Shown: positions 23,678 to 36,325 of the stretch, one piece after another
Layout: each line of letters starts with the position of its first letter
Position numbering within the stretch: the stretch's first letter is position 1
Assembly: GCA_950295325.1 (NCBI GenBank)
Contig: OX485809.1
Coordinates: 5,210,001-5,274,000 of the forward strand
Source: Polytrichum commune
Taxonomy: Eukaryota; Streptophyta; Polytrichopsida; Polytrichales; Polytrichaceae
Length of the DNA stretch: 64,000 bases
Reading direction: 5' to 3'
The notes under the pieces: model-generated
What the model saw: only the letters and a program-made list of their open reading frames with translations
Told to the model about the DNA's origin: nothing
Databases searched by the model: none
Program-made: the position numbers and the translations under genes

Positions 23678-25640
23678 ATGGCTTCTAGAAGTAACAACGA
23701 CCATGGAAGAGCTTGTCAACTCAATTTGAATGAGATGTATAATGAAAGAGTTGCATCTCAACCTTCAATCCAGTCATCTCAACAACTCCAGGGCTTGAAC
23801 AATCTGAAACTTTTCCTCACAACTTGGATAGTGAAACTCAATCAAATGAAGATGTTGAAAATGATGTAATTGGGAAACATGTTTATGCCATTCCTAATTA
23901 ACAAAGGTATAGAAGAGTTTTCAAGGCTTCATGGAAAATTGGTAGGCCATGGTTGTTATATTACAAACCAAATGATGAGCCAACAATAAGGTTCATGAAA
24001 TATGTGTAAATTCCAAATTGGGGACACGTATAAATTACAAAAGTTTACAAAAATTTGTTGTCAAGGTTCATGAAAAAAATTTCGGCCACATAAATTTGGT
24101 AGCTCGTTGGGAGGCTCTATACATTCTACAACGTGAAAATATACCTCCAATGAATCCAGGTCTAAATGTCATGGTAGATAGAGAGTAATCAAGAATCATC
24201 ATTGTGATGAAAACTTTATAGTTTACAATATGGAATGATTGTTCAATTTTGAGTTATCAAGACACATGTTAATTGTTTTCATTACTACAAACTCCAAATA
24301 TACTTATTAATGATGAATATGGCTCATATACTTCAGGCTATGTAGCGTTGGAACTTTTATAGGTAATTTCAAAGCATATCAATGATGAACTTTTAATAGA
24401 GGCACAATCCTCTCCATTTATGCTTTGATGATAAATGAGGCCATTGATCGAACTCTTAAACAAGGTCTAATCGTTTATGTTGTTTATTTGTCAAATAATG
24501 GGAAAATGACCTCATAATGGAAAAGCAAATAATGTTGAGTCTTTGATTCTTCAAGATGGTACAACAGAATGGTACAGCAGAATCTATGTATGAAGTTGTC
24601 ATTGCATTATTGGAGAAAATCCATTGGATGCCTCTCAACCAAGTAGCTTTAGCCACTGATGGGGCTTCTAGTATTACAGGACATCATACGGGACTAGCAT
24701 CTAGAATGCATGTAGAAGTTACAACTCTCATAAATGTGCATTGTATTGCGCATCGTGAAGCTTTAGCTACATGAGATGCAGCTAGAGTTTTTCCAAAGTT
24801 TCAAATGTTGGATCGTTTTGCCAACAATGTTTATGAGTGGGTGGGTTGTAATACAAATTGACGTAATGAGTTGAAATGATTGTTGAAAGATGTATTTGAA
24901 GAAGATTATGTAGTAGTTATACAAATTCATCCAGTAAGGTGGTTTTCTTGAGTTAATGTCATGACCCGCTTACTACAATGCATGCCGGTGTTATTGCAAT
25001 TATTTAGAGATGAAGAGCTGCATTGATATGAGATGATGTGGTCTTTTAAATTCTATTTTTACTTGAATTTGCTTGTAGATATTTTACAAGAGTTGTATAA
25101 ATTGAATGTCAAATTACAATATAATATAGTTGATATCACAACTATTGGTGCAACTATCAGTATCATTATTTCAATTTTATCAAGTCATTCAATATCCGGG
25201 AATGGACCTATGTTTGGTCGTACAAGCAAGAATTTTTCCAAATTCTTGATGGAATCTATGGAAAATCTTCAGTTGAGTTATGAAAACAATACAAGAGATC
25301 GTATTATTCATGCGTTGGCAATTGATGAGCCTAATGAACTACAACAATGCATATTATTAGGTGCATCTTATGTGTGAAATTTTTTTCATGCTTTGAATGA
25401 TGGTTTCCCAGACCTTCTAGTATTTAATGTAGCTAAACTTTTCAGCCCTTGTAATTAATATCCAAGTGATGATAGTGACCAACTCACAAATACCCAATTG
25501 TGGCTCGAAAGGATACTGTTGAAGTTTCAATACATTAAAGAAGATAGTGGCATGTGTAAAGGAGAACTCATGGAATTTATGGAGAGTCATAACAACATAA
25601 GATAATCAAGTGGCCAAGAACTCACCATCATAATTCAAAG
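23678..25640 (+). pseudogene. Decayed hAT-type transposase
   Basis: Fragments in several frames follow the order of a plant hAT transposase. A start-like segment is at 23678. Near 23905-23990 a frame reads SWKIGRPWLLYY. At 24556-24774 a frame contains LATDGASSITGHHTGLASR followed by INVHCIAHREALA, corresponding to the conserved 'DGAS...G...HC.AH...L' block of hAT proteins. Near 24925 there is an HPVRW segment with an in-frame stop. Later helical segments continue to about 25375. Multiple stops and frameshifts make it non-functional. It is much more diverged than, and not a copy of, the intact hAT gene at 32312-34990. Confidence 0.7.
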
Positions 25641-28533
25641 ACTGTTTGAACTGAAGAACTGTATTGCAACACCATAGTCATGGAGTCAAAATCTTTAAAC
25701 ATTCTTTCTTCTTTTGGATTCCCTGTGACACTTCAAATAGGTAGTCAATTTGTCTCAAAGTGCTTGAAGGTGATCATGCAACACCAAATACCCATGCTTT
25801 TACACATTATATGAGCCACGGAGTACGTAGACCGACATTCTAAGCAGCATGAAATAGCAAGCTCCAACTCTCATGTTGCTCATTTAGATTTGCTAACATG
25901 TATACACATGTAATATATTAAATTTGTATCACACCTTTACATATTCTAAAATATTCTAAAATATTCATAATAGGCTCAGATCTTACCACAAGGCTTTGGC
26001 TGCTTATATACTGTATGATGCTCCAGCATCCAGATTCTTAAAATTCCATCACTCAAGTGGAAGCAGTCTCCAGGGAGATATTTGGGCATAATCGGTCAAA
26101 ATCCTAGTATTACCAAGTCCAACTGGTTACATGTTGCGATCTTTTGGTTCTTATTTATTGATTTGAGGTATATTATTCTACAGACTCATGAAGTCTTGAA
26201 CGTCAACTGGTTATTTCTCAAACTCAACCGGTTCATCTGTAACTAGCAGCTTTGTTCATTGAGTGGAAGAGTAAGTTGTAAGTATTGGGTCCTCACAATT
26301 ACATAAAACATTTGTTACTTCTTTGATCCAAAATTTACATTCACAATTAGGTGTTGGGTTGACATGTTTTCAGCAAATACTACCAAGAGACAATGTACTT
26401 TACACACTCCTTGAGCATGAAGTTTATATCACAAGTGCATGCAACAAATTTGCAACATCTTAAAAAGATAATCCTCAATTTCAAAACTTACTCAGAGAAG
26501 CACTTCGAATTGAACTAATTAGTTTTCGGCAAAGAGTAATTTGTTGCCTCCCACTCTAAGCCTTACTTCACTTCTATAAAAATGTGTTTCCTTGGATCAA
26601 TTCTTGTCAATGTCGACCCTTAATGTAAAAGCCGAAAAGAAGGCTCAAAATTGAGGTCGTGGGGACCTTCCGTGCACGATTTTCTCTGCCCTACGTGCAA
26701 GTCGGATTAGTAGGTTTGAATTGATAAAACAATTTGCCATTGAAAAAAATGCCACATGTTGTCATGTGATTGGGTGGAACCTCTGAAACATGATGTGGAA
26801 TTTGAAACTATGGCAATGACGTACCCAATCAGACCTGAACGTATAGTAAGCATATTCGAGAAGAAGGACCATAGCTGTTTTAACGCGGTTGCTACATGAG
26901 CTTGCCATAAAGTGCCACGTCCAATAATTGCAAGGAGCTTTCAACATATAGGTAATCATGTTCGTAGTGCACAACCTCGAATTTGTAGACATGTACATAC
27001 TGTAACTCCTTTCATAAATGGCTAGAAATTTGTGGTGTCTACGTCTACTCATCCATTATGTAGGTGAAAATACAATGAATTATACTATAACATGTAAATG
27101 CCTATTTTTAGACAAATTGATTCAAAAAATAGCACTAGACACCCCAAATGTAGATGGCAGAGTCTAGGTACATGAAATGACCCTCAATCTTATTGGGCAC
27201 TTTTTTTTAATCTAGAGTCCTTTCATCCACGATGGATGAGTTGACATAGATGCCACGAATCCCAAGCTTTCATAAACTATACAAAACCCAGCTTCTAGTC
27301 ACGTCGTCTCTACGAAAAGCATAGAAATAAATGTAACATCTTAAATGATGCAGGGGTTCTTGTTCAACAACCGCATATTTGGTTCATGATTTATAATGGA
27401 TGACTTTAGTTTCAGTAATGATTAGATATTAATCTAATTCACACCTGCAAGTGATCATTGTGCTTATGATTCAGCTTGATGTTTAATCAACTTGTTCAAC
27501 AAAACACTAATGATCGATCCTCACGTATGCTAACTTAATTCACTAAGGAATGAACAAATTTAACTTAGGGTACATGACACACAATTTAAAAATTTCCATG
27601 TGGCAGTGAGGTTTGATTTAGACTGAGATTCTAGTGGTTGAGTTGGAAATATAAAAACTCAACATCTTCTAGTTACATATTGATTGGCGTTGTTGAGTGG
27701 CAGCTACTAATCTCAATGATGGAGGGCACCTCACAGAGTTTCAGAAAATCCATGTGATGATACGAAATGAGAATCACAATGCATGTTATATCTCACAACA
27801 CTAGATCGGAGATGTTCAACATTAAATTCGTTTACATTATTTCACAAAGTTTCACAAAATCCACATGATGATATGAACTGAGAATCACAATGCATGTTAT
27901 GTCTCACAACACTAGATCAGAGATGTTTGACATTATATCTGTTACATTGTTTCAAATATCAGTGAGTGTCTAGAAGTAAACTACACACACGCAAATATAG
28001 AGAAAATGGCAAACATTTGTGTTATTCTGCATAGATCATGTCCATCACTGATATTGATCATGGGTAGCGTTACACTAAATAAGTCATCAGATGATTTATA
28101 GCATGAAAAATTAGACACTACCATTATATGACTCCTAAACAATCATAACATTAAGTAGCAATATTAGAAGGGTACCCTTTGATTACCCATAATATTACGT
28201 CAACAAGAAGAGAAAAGTTTGCAAAGCAAGGGTGAATGAATGAATAATTAATAATAGCATCAAAAATGTATCAAAGAGGTTTCAGTGCGGGTGTCGGGAG
28301 ACTTTTCCAAAAAGTGCAACTACCTTTTTGACCTCACCAACTTTTCCCATTGCTTTATAGCTATTTAGATTTGTTTAGATTGTAGTTTAGCCTAGATTAG
28401 AACCTTTACCACCACTTGGCATTAGTTTTGTCCTAGAAACTGACATAATTAATTCTAAGCATTGAAAGTAAGTACCCAAATAAATTAAAAATAACCTAAG
28501 TAAGACTCAAAAGTAACACTACCTTTGCTCTTG

Positions 28534-28573
28534 AAAGAGCATCAAACCAACATGTGCTGGTTTGATGCTCTTT
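28534..28573. repeat. Hairpin-forming inverted repeat
   Basis: Perfect 16-base arms (AAAGAGCATCAAACCA at 28534-28549 and its complement at 28558-28573) enclose an 8-base spacer. No neighbouring gene explains it. It could be a microRNA-like or fold-back transposon remnant. Confidence 0.85.
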
Positions 28574-31131
28574 TGAGAAGGTCATTCCGGCCTTGCTACT
28601 TAATGTTATGATCATCTTGCACTGGTGAAAGAACAATGCCAATCTAGATTTTGTAAATTTCTAGTGACGTAGTACAGTTTCCAACGATGTATGACAATAG
28701 CCTGGGACTCATATGCTTGTAGTGAGACAATCATTCTACCATATTCATCAAACCTTAACAATAATCTTAACAATAATCTTAACAATAATCTTAACAATAA
28801 TCATTTTTTATTTATTTTTTGGTTGGATTAGGACACTTAATATATTAGAATGGTATGTGGTTTGGTGTAGCTCCAACCATGAGTAACAAGAAGACAAGCT
28901 TTTACTTGAAAGAGATTGGACTGTGTGCTAAAAAATAATAACTATTCTAGGCTCAATAGTCAACAATCTTGGGGGACCTATATGACCACATAATGAGCAC
29001 GACAATCTTCACTTTGATAATGAACGAGATATTCATACAAGCTCCAAAAATTATGAGAAAAGCGGCTACAGCCTCAATTTGGATTTGCTTATCATCTGGT
29101 ACTTATTGTGCATTTCATATCCTAAAAAAATTTGGGCTAATCGGTACAACTAATCATTCAATACTTAAATAATGTCAAACTTATTGGCTTTGATCACCTT
29201 CAAGTCGCATTTGAACCCATCCCAAGCAATCATGTACATCGATTACCTCAATTCATCTAGCAATGTCAGCCGACTCCTGAAGACTCTCCCTCCATCGACT
29301 GCTGTTGCTTAAGTTATTATTTTCAGTTTAATATGACATTGTCTAAGAGATATGTGACTACTTCAAGCACACCGTGCTTTGAGAGAAGTCTTGCAAGAGG
29401 CAGGACTGCACCACTAGCATATGAATCCTACACAATTGTTCCATGTCGATGAAAGAATAACGCAAGTCTATTTCAACGACGTAAGTCAATTTGCCTACGA
29501 TTCATATGCTTGTAGTGCCAGTTGTCAAGCCTTTAATAATAGCATCTTCAATACCGAGAGTCGTGAGTTGTATCTCATTAGGAGGTCTTGTCTCCTATGT
29601 TGTTCTCCCTCTTTATTAAGACACGCTTGGTTGTTCAAGAAAGTGTTGCATCATCCGAATCTTATATTCTCAGTAACATGACATTTTGACCTCAAGTGTC
29701 ATACTACCGAGGTTACTCAAGAAAATGGCTTATTTCAATGTAAAATGCCATTTTGTGTACTGTACATTATAATGAAATTACATAAATACGAAAAAAATTT
29801 GTTTCAAAGTACTAATCACATATGAACCATGAAATACATGTGATTCCACCACTTATGCACATTATATACCCCTATCAGATGACAAATTGAGCCTAAAAAA
29901 ATGTCGTACTACAAGCGCCGTAGTCGTAGTAAGGAGGTAAGTGGACACTTAGAAACATTGGCCAACATGAAAAGCGTAATGTAGTCGAGGTGTTGTATTA
30001 TAATTGAGTGGTGTAATATGGAGGGGTAGAATGTACAAAATGCAGTCGGCTTTGCGTCAGATGAGCACAAGTTATTAAGGAATAATTTAACTATCAAAGT
30101 GGAGGAACGGTTAAGGACATGATCATCGGGCTGCTTTGTGTGATTTCTTACCTGTAATGATTTTTAATGCACAAGTGTTGATCACCTTCGTCGCATTTGA
30201 AATCGTCACAAGCAACCATGTATTAGCTTGATCAAGCAATGGCCTACTCCACATCAAATATGATTGCTAGTTTCTATGTATTCATTGAATCTATCTTCTG
30301 GAAGAGTGTCACTAAGCACGTCATGCTTTTGCAAAGCCTTGAACAATATCTTTATTATTAAGATTGAGCGAACAATCTTCTATGAAACTTTCAACTGTGT
30401 CTCATGAGAAGAACATGGGACATACCCCTTAAATCCCATGGGTTACAATGTTATAGATGGCAAGTTGTGTATGTCCCATGATAGAGGGGAATCATCATGG
30501 GACAAACCAAAGTGAGATGCATCAAATATGAGAATTTGTTTCATCTCACAATTGCCCCTCTCAATCAAAGGAACAATTTCAACTTTTCAATAATGGGCTT
30601 ATAATAATTTTATTTCAAAACATGATGGCCCCTCCACACTTGACTCTATCTCCGCCGGTGTAGGGTTTTTACTTTGACGATGAATACCGTATCAATGTGA
30701 ACTCCAGAAAACATCTCACAAGTGACTACAACTTCGATTTGGATTTGCTAATCATCTCATACTAATCACATGTTTATTGTTATATGTGCATGAAAGAATG
30801 TTCTATCTTTGTTCCATTTTAGAGATCTTGTAGATCTAATCTAGATCTAGATGTGAGTCACCTTCGTAAGTAATTACTAATGTGAGAGAGAGAGGGAATT
30901 GCCATCTACAAGTGTTTTTCATTCATCCAACAAGAAGCCTTAAATAGTAAAAATTCTCAATTTTCTATTTTAAGTCATTTAGACGCCGAATTTAGGTTCA
31001 AAGACCCCAAATTAGTCTAGTCCAAATTATTTGAGATGAATCCGCCAAAAATCTATAAGGGACAAGTTTTTATGTTGGATGGAGGAGAGGTGTTTTAATT
31101 TCTACATTCTACATTACAAGGTAAACCATAC

Positions 31132-31211
31132 ACATGTGTAATTTGAGGGCTTTTACATGTGTAAGCTGGCTTCACATACACATTGCTTAAAAGCCCTCAA
31201 ATTACACATGT
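31132..31211. repeat. Fold-back element with 24-base perfect arms
   Basis: The arms 31132-31155 and 31188-31211 are perfect inverted copies, beginning ACATGTGTAATTTGAGGG, with a 32-base loop. This resembles a short MITE or fold-back unit. No clear target duplication was seen. Confidence 0.85.
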
Positions 31212-31710
31212 AATGTGCAAGGAATTGGTGGCTAAGATGTTGGAGTTAGGGTGGTGAGATCACAAATTCGAATTCCTTCGCCAACACCCCTTTGTATTAA
31301 TTTGTAAGTGGGAAAAGCTTACCTGTAGGTTAGACCAAGTTCATGGGATGTAAATGATCACTGCTTTTTTGAAATTTCCCTTTGCAAAAACTCCCAAGTA
31401 GCATATTCCCATCATCCATACAAAATGTCCCATCTACACAATTTCCCATGTACAACGACACATTCCCATTATCATTCAAGGGACATGAGCAAAATTCCCA
31501 CTCTTTCCACATTCCCTTCCAAGCCTTATGAACCACAGGACATGAATGGAAATTTTGAGAAATTTCCTCATTGGGACACAAGTGAAAGTTCCATGTGTGC
31601 AAGTTTTTGTCAGATGAGCTGAAATTAGCACTGTGAGTTAGCAATTCACCGAAATGGAGAAATGATGGTTGAGTGGCATGTATGTATGGATCATTCATAC
31701 ATTCATACAA

Positions 31711-31734
31711 TCATTCTCTGTAGGCGACCAGGCC
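31711..31734 (-). pseudogene. 3' tail of STIG1-type pseudogene, separated by hAT insertion
   Basis: Read on the minus strand, removal of the hAT element (31743-38689) and one 8-bp duplication joins this piece to the STIG1-type pseudogene at 38690-39087. The codons then read CRNGLVAY followed by a stop, matching CKSGLCGY of the intact gene at 44050. The two fragments are therefore one former gene. Confidence 0.75.
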
Positions 31735-32311
31735 GTTCCGACCAGCCTTTTTTTTTTGTTTTTTTGGAAGTTGATCATCTGGCTACAGAACAAGCATTAA
31801 ATTTCTCAATAGTGGCGATTATAGTGAATTTGAAGCTAATTTTTTTGGCAACAATGCTCACAAAATTTCATACATTTGGCTACTAACATAAACAATATGT
31901 GGAAAAATGTGGAAAAATGTGGTGATGGTCTTTATTGAAATATAGTTAAAAGTTGGCGACAACTTTGCCCAACACTAAGGTATTGTGGCTACTCCTAGAA
32001 AATCATGCCTTGTAAAATGGCAAACTAAGTCTTGTTTAAGTAGTAGTATGGCGAGTAATTGTTGTAACATATGGTCATATGGCATCTAAATCTGTAGTTT
32101 GAAGTGCAGTGTTCTTCAGTCTTCAAGTCTTCTGGTTCAGTCTACAGGTTCAGTCTTCAGGTCTTGCCTACCTGCAAAACAACAAACAAACACACACTCC
32201 GATGCTGAAATGAGTCCAAAATTTATACAACAATACATAAAAAAAAATGGATGACCACGTTGCTGTCTAGGCAGTAAGGCCATAGCAGCCATTCACTGGT
32301 GCAGCATTCGT

Positions 32312-34990
32312 CTATGAATCAAACACGGCATCATAAGGAAAATTTTGCAAGGTATATATGTTTTGGATGTACATGCCAACAACTACACCAAGATGGGGGT
32401 CAAGGGAGTTGCGGAGTTTCGTCTTCAAGAAAGACACTGATGAGAATACACGCTCATCTTCTACACTCCCGATCACGTGGACCAGCGCTATCTCTGCAAG
32501 TTTCAAATACTCGGGGAACCCATGTGAAAGCACCCTAGAAGCAGATATTGTGCGCCATATTCTAGTGACAAGATTGACGTCAAAAGGAGGTTCCATGGCA
32601 GCAGGGGCGTTGCTCTTCATGGCAATCTTGAAGTAGCCCTGTTGAGAATCCAACGACCATCGATCAAGGATGCCAGGAATGACCTCCTTATCAACCCCAG
32701 TTCCAAGAACTCTAGCATTGCAATACCAATTCTTAAGAGTGTCCAGATGCTTAGAAAATGTAACTTCAGCATCTGGCTGCAACCAGTATTGCGGGTAGAT
32801 GACGCCAAGCGCATCCAAGACTGCATGTTCGGGGAAACGGCGTTGCAACTCTTGTATGAGCTGAGCGGCAGCCCCTGCAACAAAACCATAAATTAACACA
32901 CGTTAATTTAACCAAACATGAATCTAATAAAAAATGCACAACACCAAAGGATTGGCTAAACACATACATGCAAAACAAACATAAAGATGAGAGGGTTAGG
33001 GTGAGGGTACCTGAGCATTGGGTTTTCACATCGTTCACCATTGCTGCAAATGTTTCACGTGTGATAGGCTCCAATCTGCCCGTCTCTTCGTTCTTGCGCT
33101 TGGCAAAGATGTTGCTGCCATTAACAACAAATGCAAGATGTTCTACATTATAGTTTAAATCAAACATGGTTGGGTTCTCGGGATCATTTTGAACCCAACG
33201 TGTGTGAATGTGGTCATGTGTGCCTTCGGTGATGCTCTTAAAAAGAAAGAACTCGTCGGTGTTGAAGGCTCCTGAATTGCAATTGTACATGCTGTACAAC
33301 TGCCCCTCGCACACCTTCACTGCCCCTATGAAATCGCAGATGAAGACATCGCGTTTCTGGGCGAAGGTGATTAGGGAGTCGAGGCATTCTATGAGCGGCA
33401 GCAAGGCACACATCCCAAGGAGGTAGGTGGGATCACACGACAAGTCCAACACAGCCTGCAAAAGGGTCAAACTGAATTGAACTTTGAATTGAACTTTGAA
33501 CATTGAACTGAATTGAACTCTGAATTGACCTAAACCCTAAACTGAATTGAACTCTGAATTGAACTCTGAACATGCAATTACAAACAAAACAAAAAAAAAA
33601 CACATGAAGGCAAGCAAATTACCTGAGCTGACTTCTCCTTCGAATCGCTGTCTGCCTTCATCTTCGCTATTAGGATCCTGTATTCTTGTATAATACGTCT
33701 CAAAGGTTCAATCAAAGAGACCCATCTGGTCTTCACATGTTTTAGGAGCTTCAAACCCTTTGTCTCCATCAAATCAGCAAGTTTCACAAATTCTAGATGC
33801 CTCTTCGGCGAATGCTTGAAGTAAGCATGAGAGCTCTTTAGCAAACCCTCAATACGGCTCATTATATCAAGCTGGGACAGTGTCTTGAAGGCCAAGTTGC
33901 ACCAATGTGCCATGCAATGCACTCCAAGTGCAAAAGGAGCGTACTTACTCTGAATCTGGTGGGTTACTCCAGTTTTTGGACCCTGGAAAGTACTAACACC
34001 ATCTGCACCGAAGCACAACAACATTTTGGCCAAAGCAAGCCTCTCCAATTTGGCAGCTTGGGTCAAGGCGTCTATGATCACCTGGGTTAGGTTGTCTGAA
34101 CCAGATCCTTCAACAACCTTCTCAAGTGATATTAGGTAAGGGACACGACTCCAATTCTGGACCACATAGGCATGGATGGATATCCATGAGCCATTATCAA
34201 TTGTGGTCACTTCATCACATGTTAGTGCAACATAGTTAGCACCCACCAAGACTCTGGAAATGGCAGTCCTTACTTCAGCATACATAAAATCAGCCATAAT
34301 CCAGCCTGAATTGTCACTCCAATGCATCCTAGGGAAGTTAGGGACATTCAGAAACTCATACAAGGCTGTCCTACTCTCATACTCTAGCATAGGACGACCA
34401 TAAGCCAGAATTTGGAATAGGGTTGCAAACTGCACTTTTTTCTTCTCCCTTTCTAACCTATTAGACTGATTCAATTGTTGCAGCACATTATCAAGAGCTC
34501 TGGCATTGTAGAGAGCCAAATTCTTTTTATGTTTAGAATCCTTAGCCATATACCATTCCCCTTTCTTCACATTATAGGCTGGCAGGTTTCTTGTTGCCTT
34601 ACGCCTTCCCTCATGTTTCTTTAATGTATCCCACTTAGGTTGCATCAACCTGTCTGATTTCTCCATGGTAGAGCAGACTGTGCATTTTACCATGTGTAAC
34701 CCACCATTGTTTGTTAGAATGCCCTCTGCCCATGGAAGTTTACAAGCCCACTCCAATTGAAACTTCCTTGTTAGATCATAGTTTTTTCTTGGCTTCTTTT
34801 TAGGATTTACACTCTCCCCATCCTCATCAAAATCCTCATCTGAGTGAGGATTACTTACCTCTTGCAGATCGCACGTCGTGTCTGCACCTCCATCCTCTGA
34901 CGTGCTGGAAATGACAATGCACTTCGGCACTCCCCCATGGCGCGCGTCAGAAGACTCGGCAGGACTGCTTGCAACGGCGTCTGAACCCAT
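32312..34990 (-). CDS. hAT transposase (three exons, apparently intact)
   Basis: Transposase expected to cut and join the ends of the surrounding hAT element in the nucleus. Exons are 34990-33623, 33455-33011 and 32874-32312, joined by GT/AG introns in phases 0 and 1, giving 791 residues with no internal stop. An acidic, NLS-like N-terminus (KKKPRK near residue 65) precedes a short Cys-containing segment near residue 105. The catalytic core has TCDE (D at about residue 259), FGADG (D330) and HCMAHWCNLAF, then KTRWVSLIEPL. The C-terminal dimerisation motif VEDERVFSSVSFLKTKLRNS lies in exon 3. The layout resembles eukaryotic hAT proteins of the ZNF862/DUF4371 kind. The start is the first ATG of the open frame; an upstream ORF (35027-35314) may be an extra 5' exon. 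Confidence 0.88.
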
Positions 34991-35026
34991 TGGCGCAGCA
35001 ACTGCAGCTGGCGGTGGTGGGGACGC

Positions 35027-35314
35027 TCACAGGGTACGTTCCGCGGACGGTAGCACCTGATCGTTGCTCGCACCTGAGCCTGCTGCAGAGATCGGCTTAG
35101 GCACGTTGCGGACAATCTCAAGCGGCGTTGCATTGTCACGATTGCGGGTTGAGGCGTAGTAAACCAGCGTGTTTTGGCGATGCTGGCGCTTCACACGTCC
35201 CCTCTCCACCTTCGCACTGTGCGCACTCTCCCGGGGTGCGTCGGTGCTGTCCTTCTTTTTCCTCTGCGACCCACAGCTTGCTCCAGCATGTGGAGAGACT
35301 TCATCAACGTCCAT
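35027..35314 (-). CDS. Upstream ORF in hAT element, possible 5' exon
   Basis: A 95-residue frame beginning MDVDEVS, with a basic stretch (QRKKK) and KVERGRVKRQHRQ. It ends 36 bases before the transposase ATG in a different frame. Composition resembles a transposase N-terminus, but no intron that would join the frames is obvious; the GT at its end is followed by only a very short gap. It may be a frameshifted start of the transposase or chance. Confidence 0.3.
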   Translation of the reverse strand: MDVDEVSPHAGASCGSQRKKKDSTDAPRESAHSAKVERGRVKRQHRQNTLVYYASTRNRDNATPLEIVRNVPKPISAAGSGASNDQVLPSAERTL

Positions 35315-35578
35315 CGCAGAGACACAGAAACCCCCACAAGCAATTGGTTAATCTTGCAGCCAAGGCAAGTAAGCTAACTAAGCCAAGGAAGCAGATGATG
35401 GCCCTAAACCAGGCATATGTGTGGATAAGCCAAGGAAGCAGATGATGTGTAAGGCCAAACCCACCACCCTTAAGCGTCCTAGTCCGGGTGATGGTTTTGA
35501 GAATCACATTCACTTCATAACATCATAATGTGAATTGCTATGTGGCTCTCATGCCCAAGGTACTCACTTTATCTTAAC

Positions 35579-35785
35579 TCAACTTGTTACATTATTTTGA
35601 ATCTCTTGGCGTGTGGTGGAATTTGATTTCTCAAGGGTCCAACCCGCGGCCTTGGCCACGCATGCCCTTAAAGAGATTCCCCTAGCACCCTTGATCTTTA
35701 CTTCCCTTGTATTGCCCTTGCCAGGATCCTCCACATTCTCCATTCGTTGCACACGTGATCTTATTTTGACAAAAAAAAAGTGCAA
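35579..35785 (-). CDS. Small ORF with conserved RGISLRACVAKAAGWTLE peptide (element c)
   Basis: A 68-residue frame on the minus strand. An ATG at about 35740 starts MENVEDPGKG, and RGISLRACVAKAAGWTLE follows, identical at the protein level to the ORF in element b although 15 of 18 codons differ. The bases upstream (ATGGAGAATGTGGAG) are also shared with element b, where they are followed by an out-of-frame insertion. No known domain is recognised. The conservation implies a protein-coding role in the active form of the element. Confidence 0.5.
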   Translation of the reverse strand: MHFFFVKIRSRVQRMENVEDPGKGNTREVKIKGARGISLRACVAKAAGWTLEKSNSTTRQEIQNNVTS

Positions 35786-36009
35786 GTGTTAAAAAACACT
35801 TTTCTCAATAGTCAATATTTGAACACAATCACTTGTGACACCACACATGACACTGCCTAACCTAATGAATCTAACACTTATCTATAAACTAATCTAATCT
35901 AAGATGGTCTAATGCGTCTATGATTATTTTGGTAATGCCACCCACTTAAACTATGCTTTGGCTAATGAAACGAGCTCCCGGCTGCGGTTGTCTAATGCAG
36001 TCAACCTCA

Positions 36010-36325
36010 ACTAGTTAAACCAGATTCCAGGGCCTTCGTCTAACCAGTCCCAGCTGCAGTCCAGCAGCAGAGTCTCTACCCAGTCTCGGGGCCTTCGTCT
36101 AACCGGTCCCAGCTGTAGTCCAGCAGCAGAGTCTCCTAGTCCAGGGGCCTTCGTCTAACCGGTCCCAGCTGCAGTCCAGCAGCAGAGTCTCACAGTCCAG
36201 GGGCCTTCGTCTAACCGGTCCCAGCTGCAGTCCAGCAGCAAAGTCTCTACCCAGTCTCGGGGCCTTCGTCTAATCGGTCCCAGCTGCAGTCCAGCAGCAG
36301 AGTCTCCCAGTCCAGGGGCTTTTAT
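36010..36325. repeat. Tandem array, about 60-base GGTCCCAGCTGCAG-containing unit
   Basis: About five copies of a unit with 'ggccttcgtctaaccggtcccagctgcagtc...cagcagcagagtctc' structure, inside LTR-type element c. It has no sequence similarity to the array at the equivalent place in element b. Confidence 0.85.

Larger units (their letters stand above)
25641..31710. other. Intergenic; small duplications and fold-backs
   Basis: No gene recognised in about 6 kb of AT-rich DNA. A tandem duplication occupies 27733-27937 (two copies offset by about 110 bases). A 12-base microsatellite (CTTAACAATAAT)n lies near 28752-28803. Two fold-backs are listed separately. ORFs of 60-130 codons look like chance. 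Confidence 0.6.
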
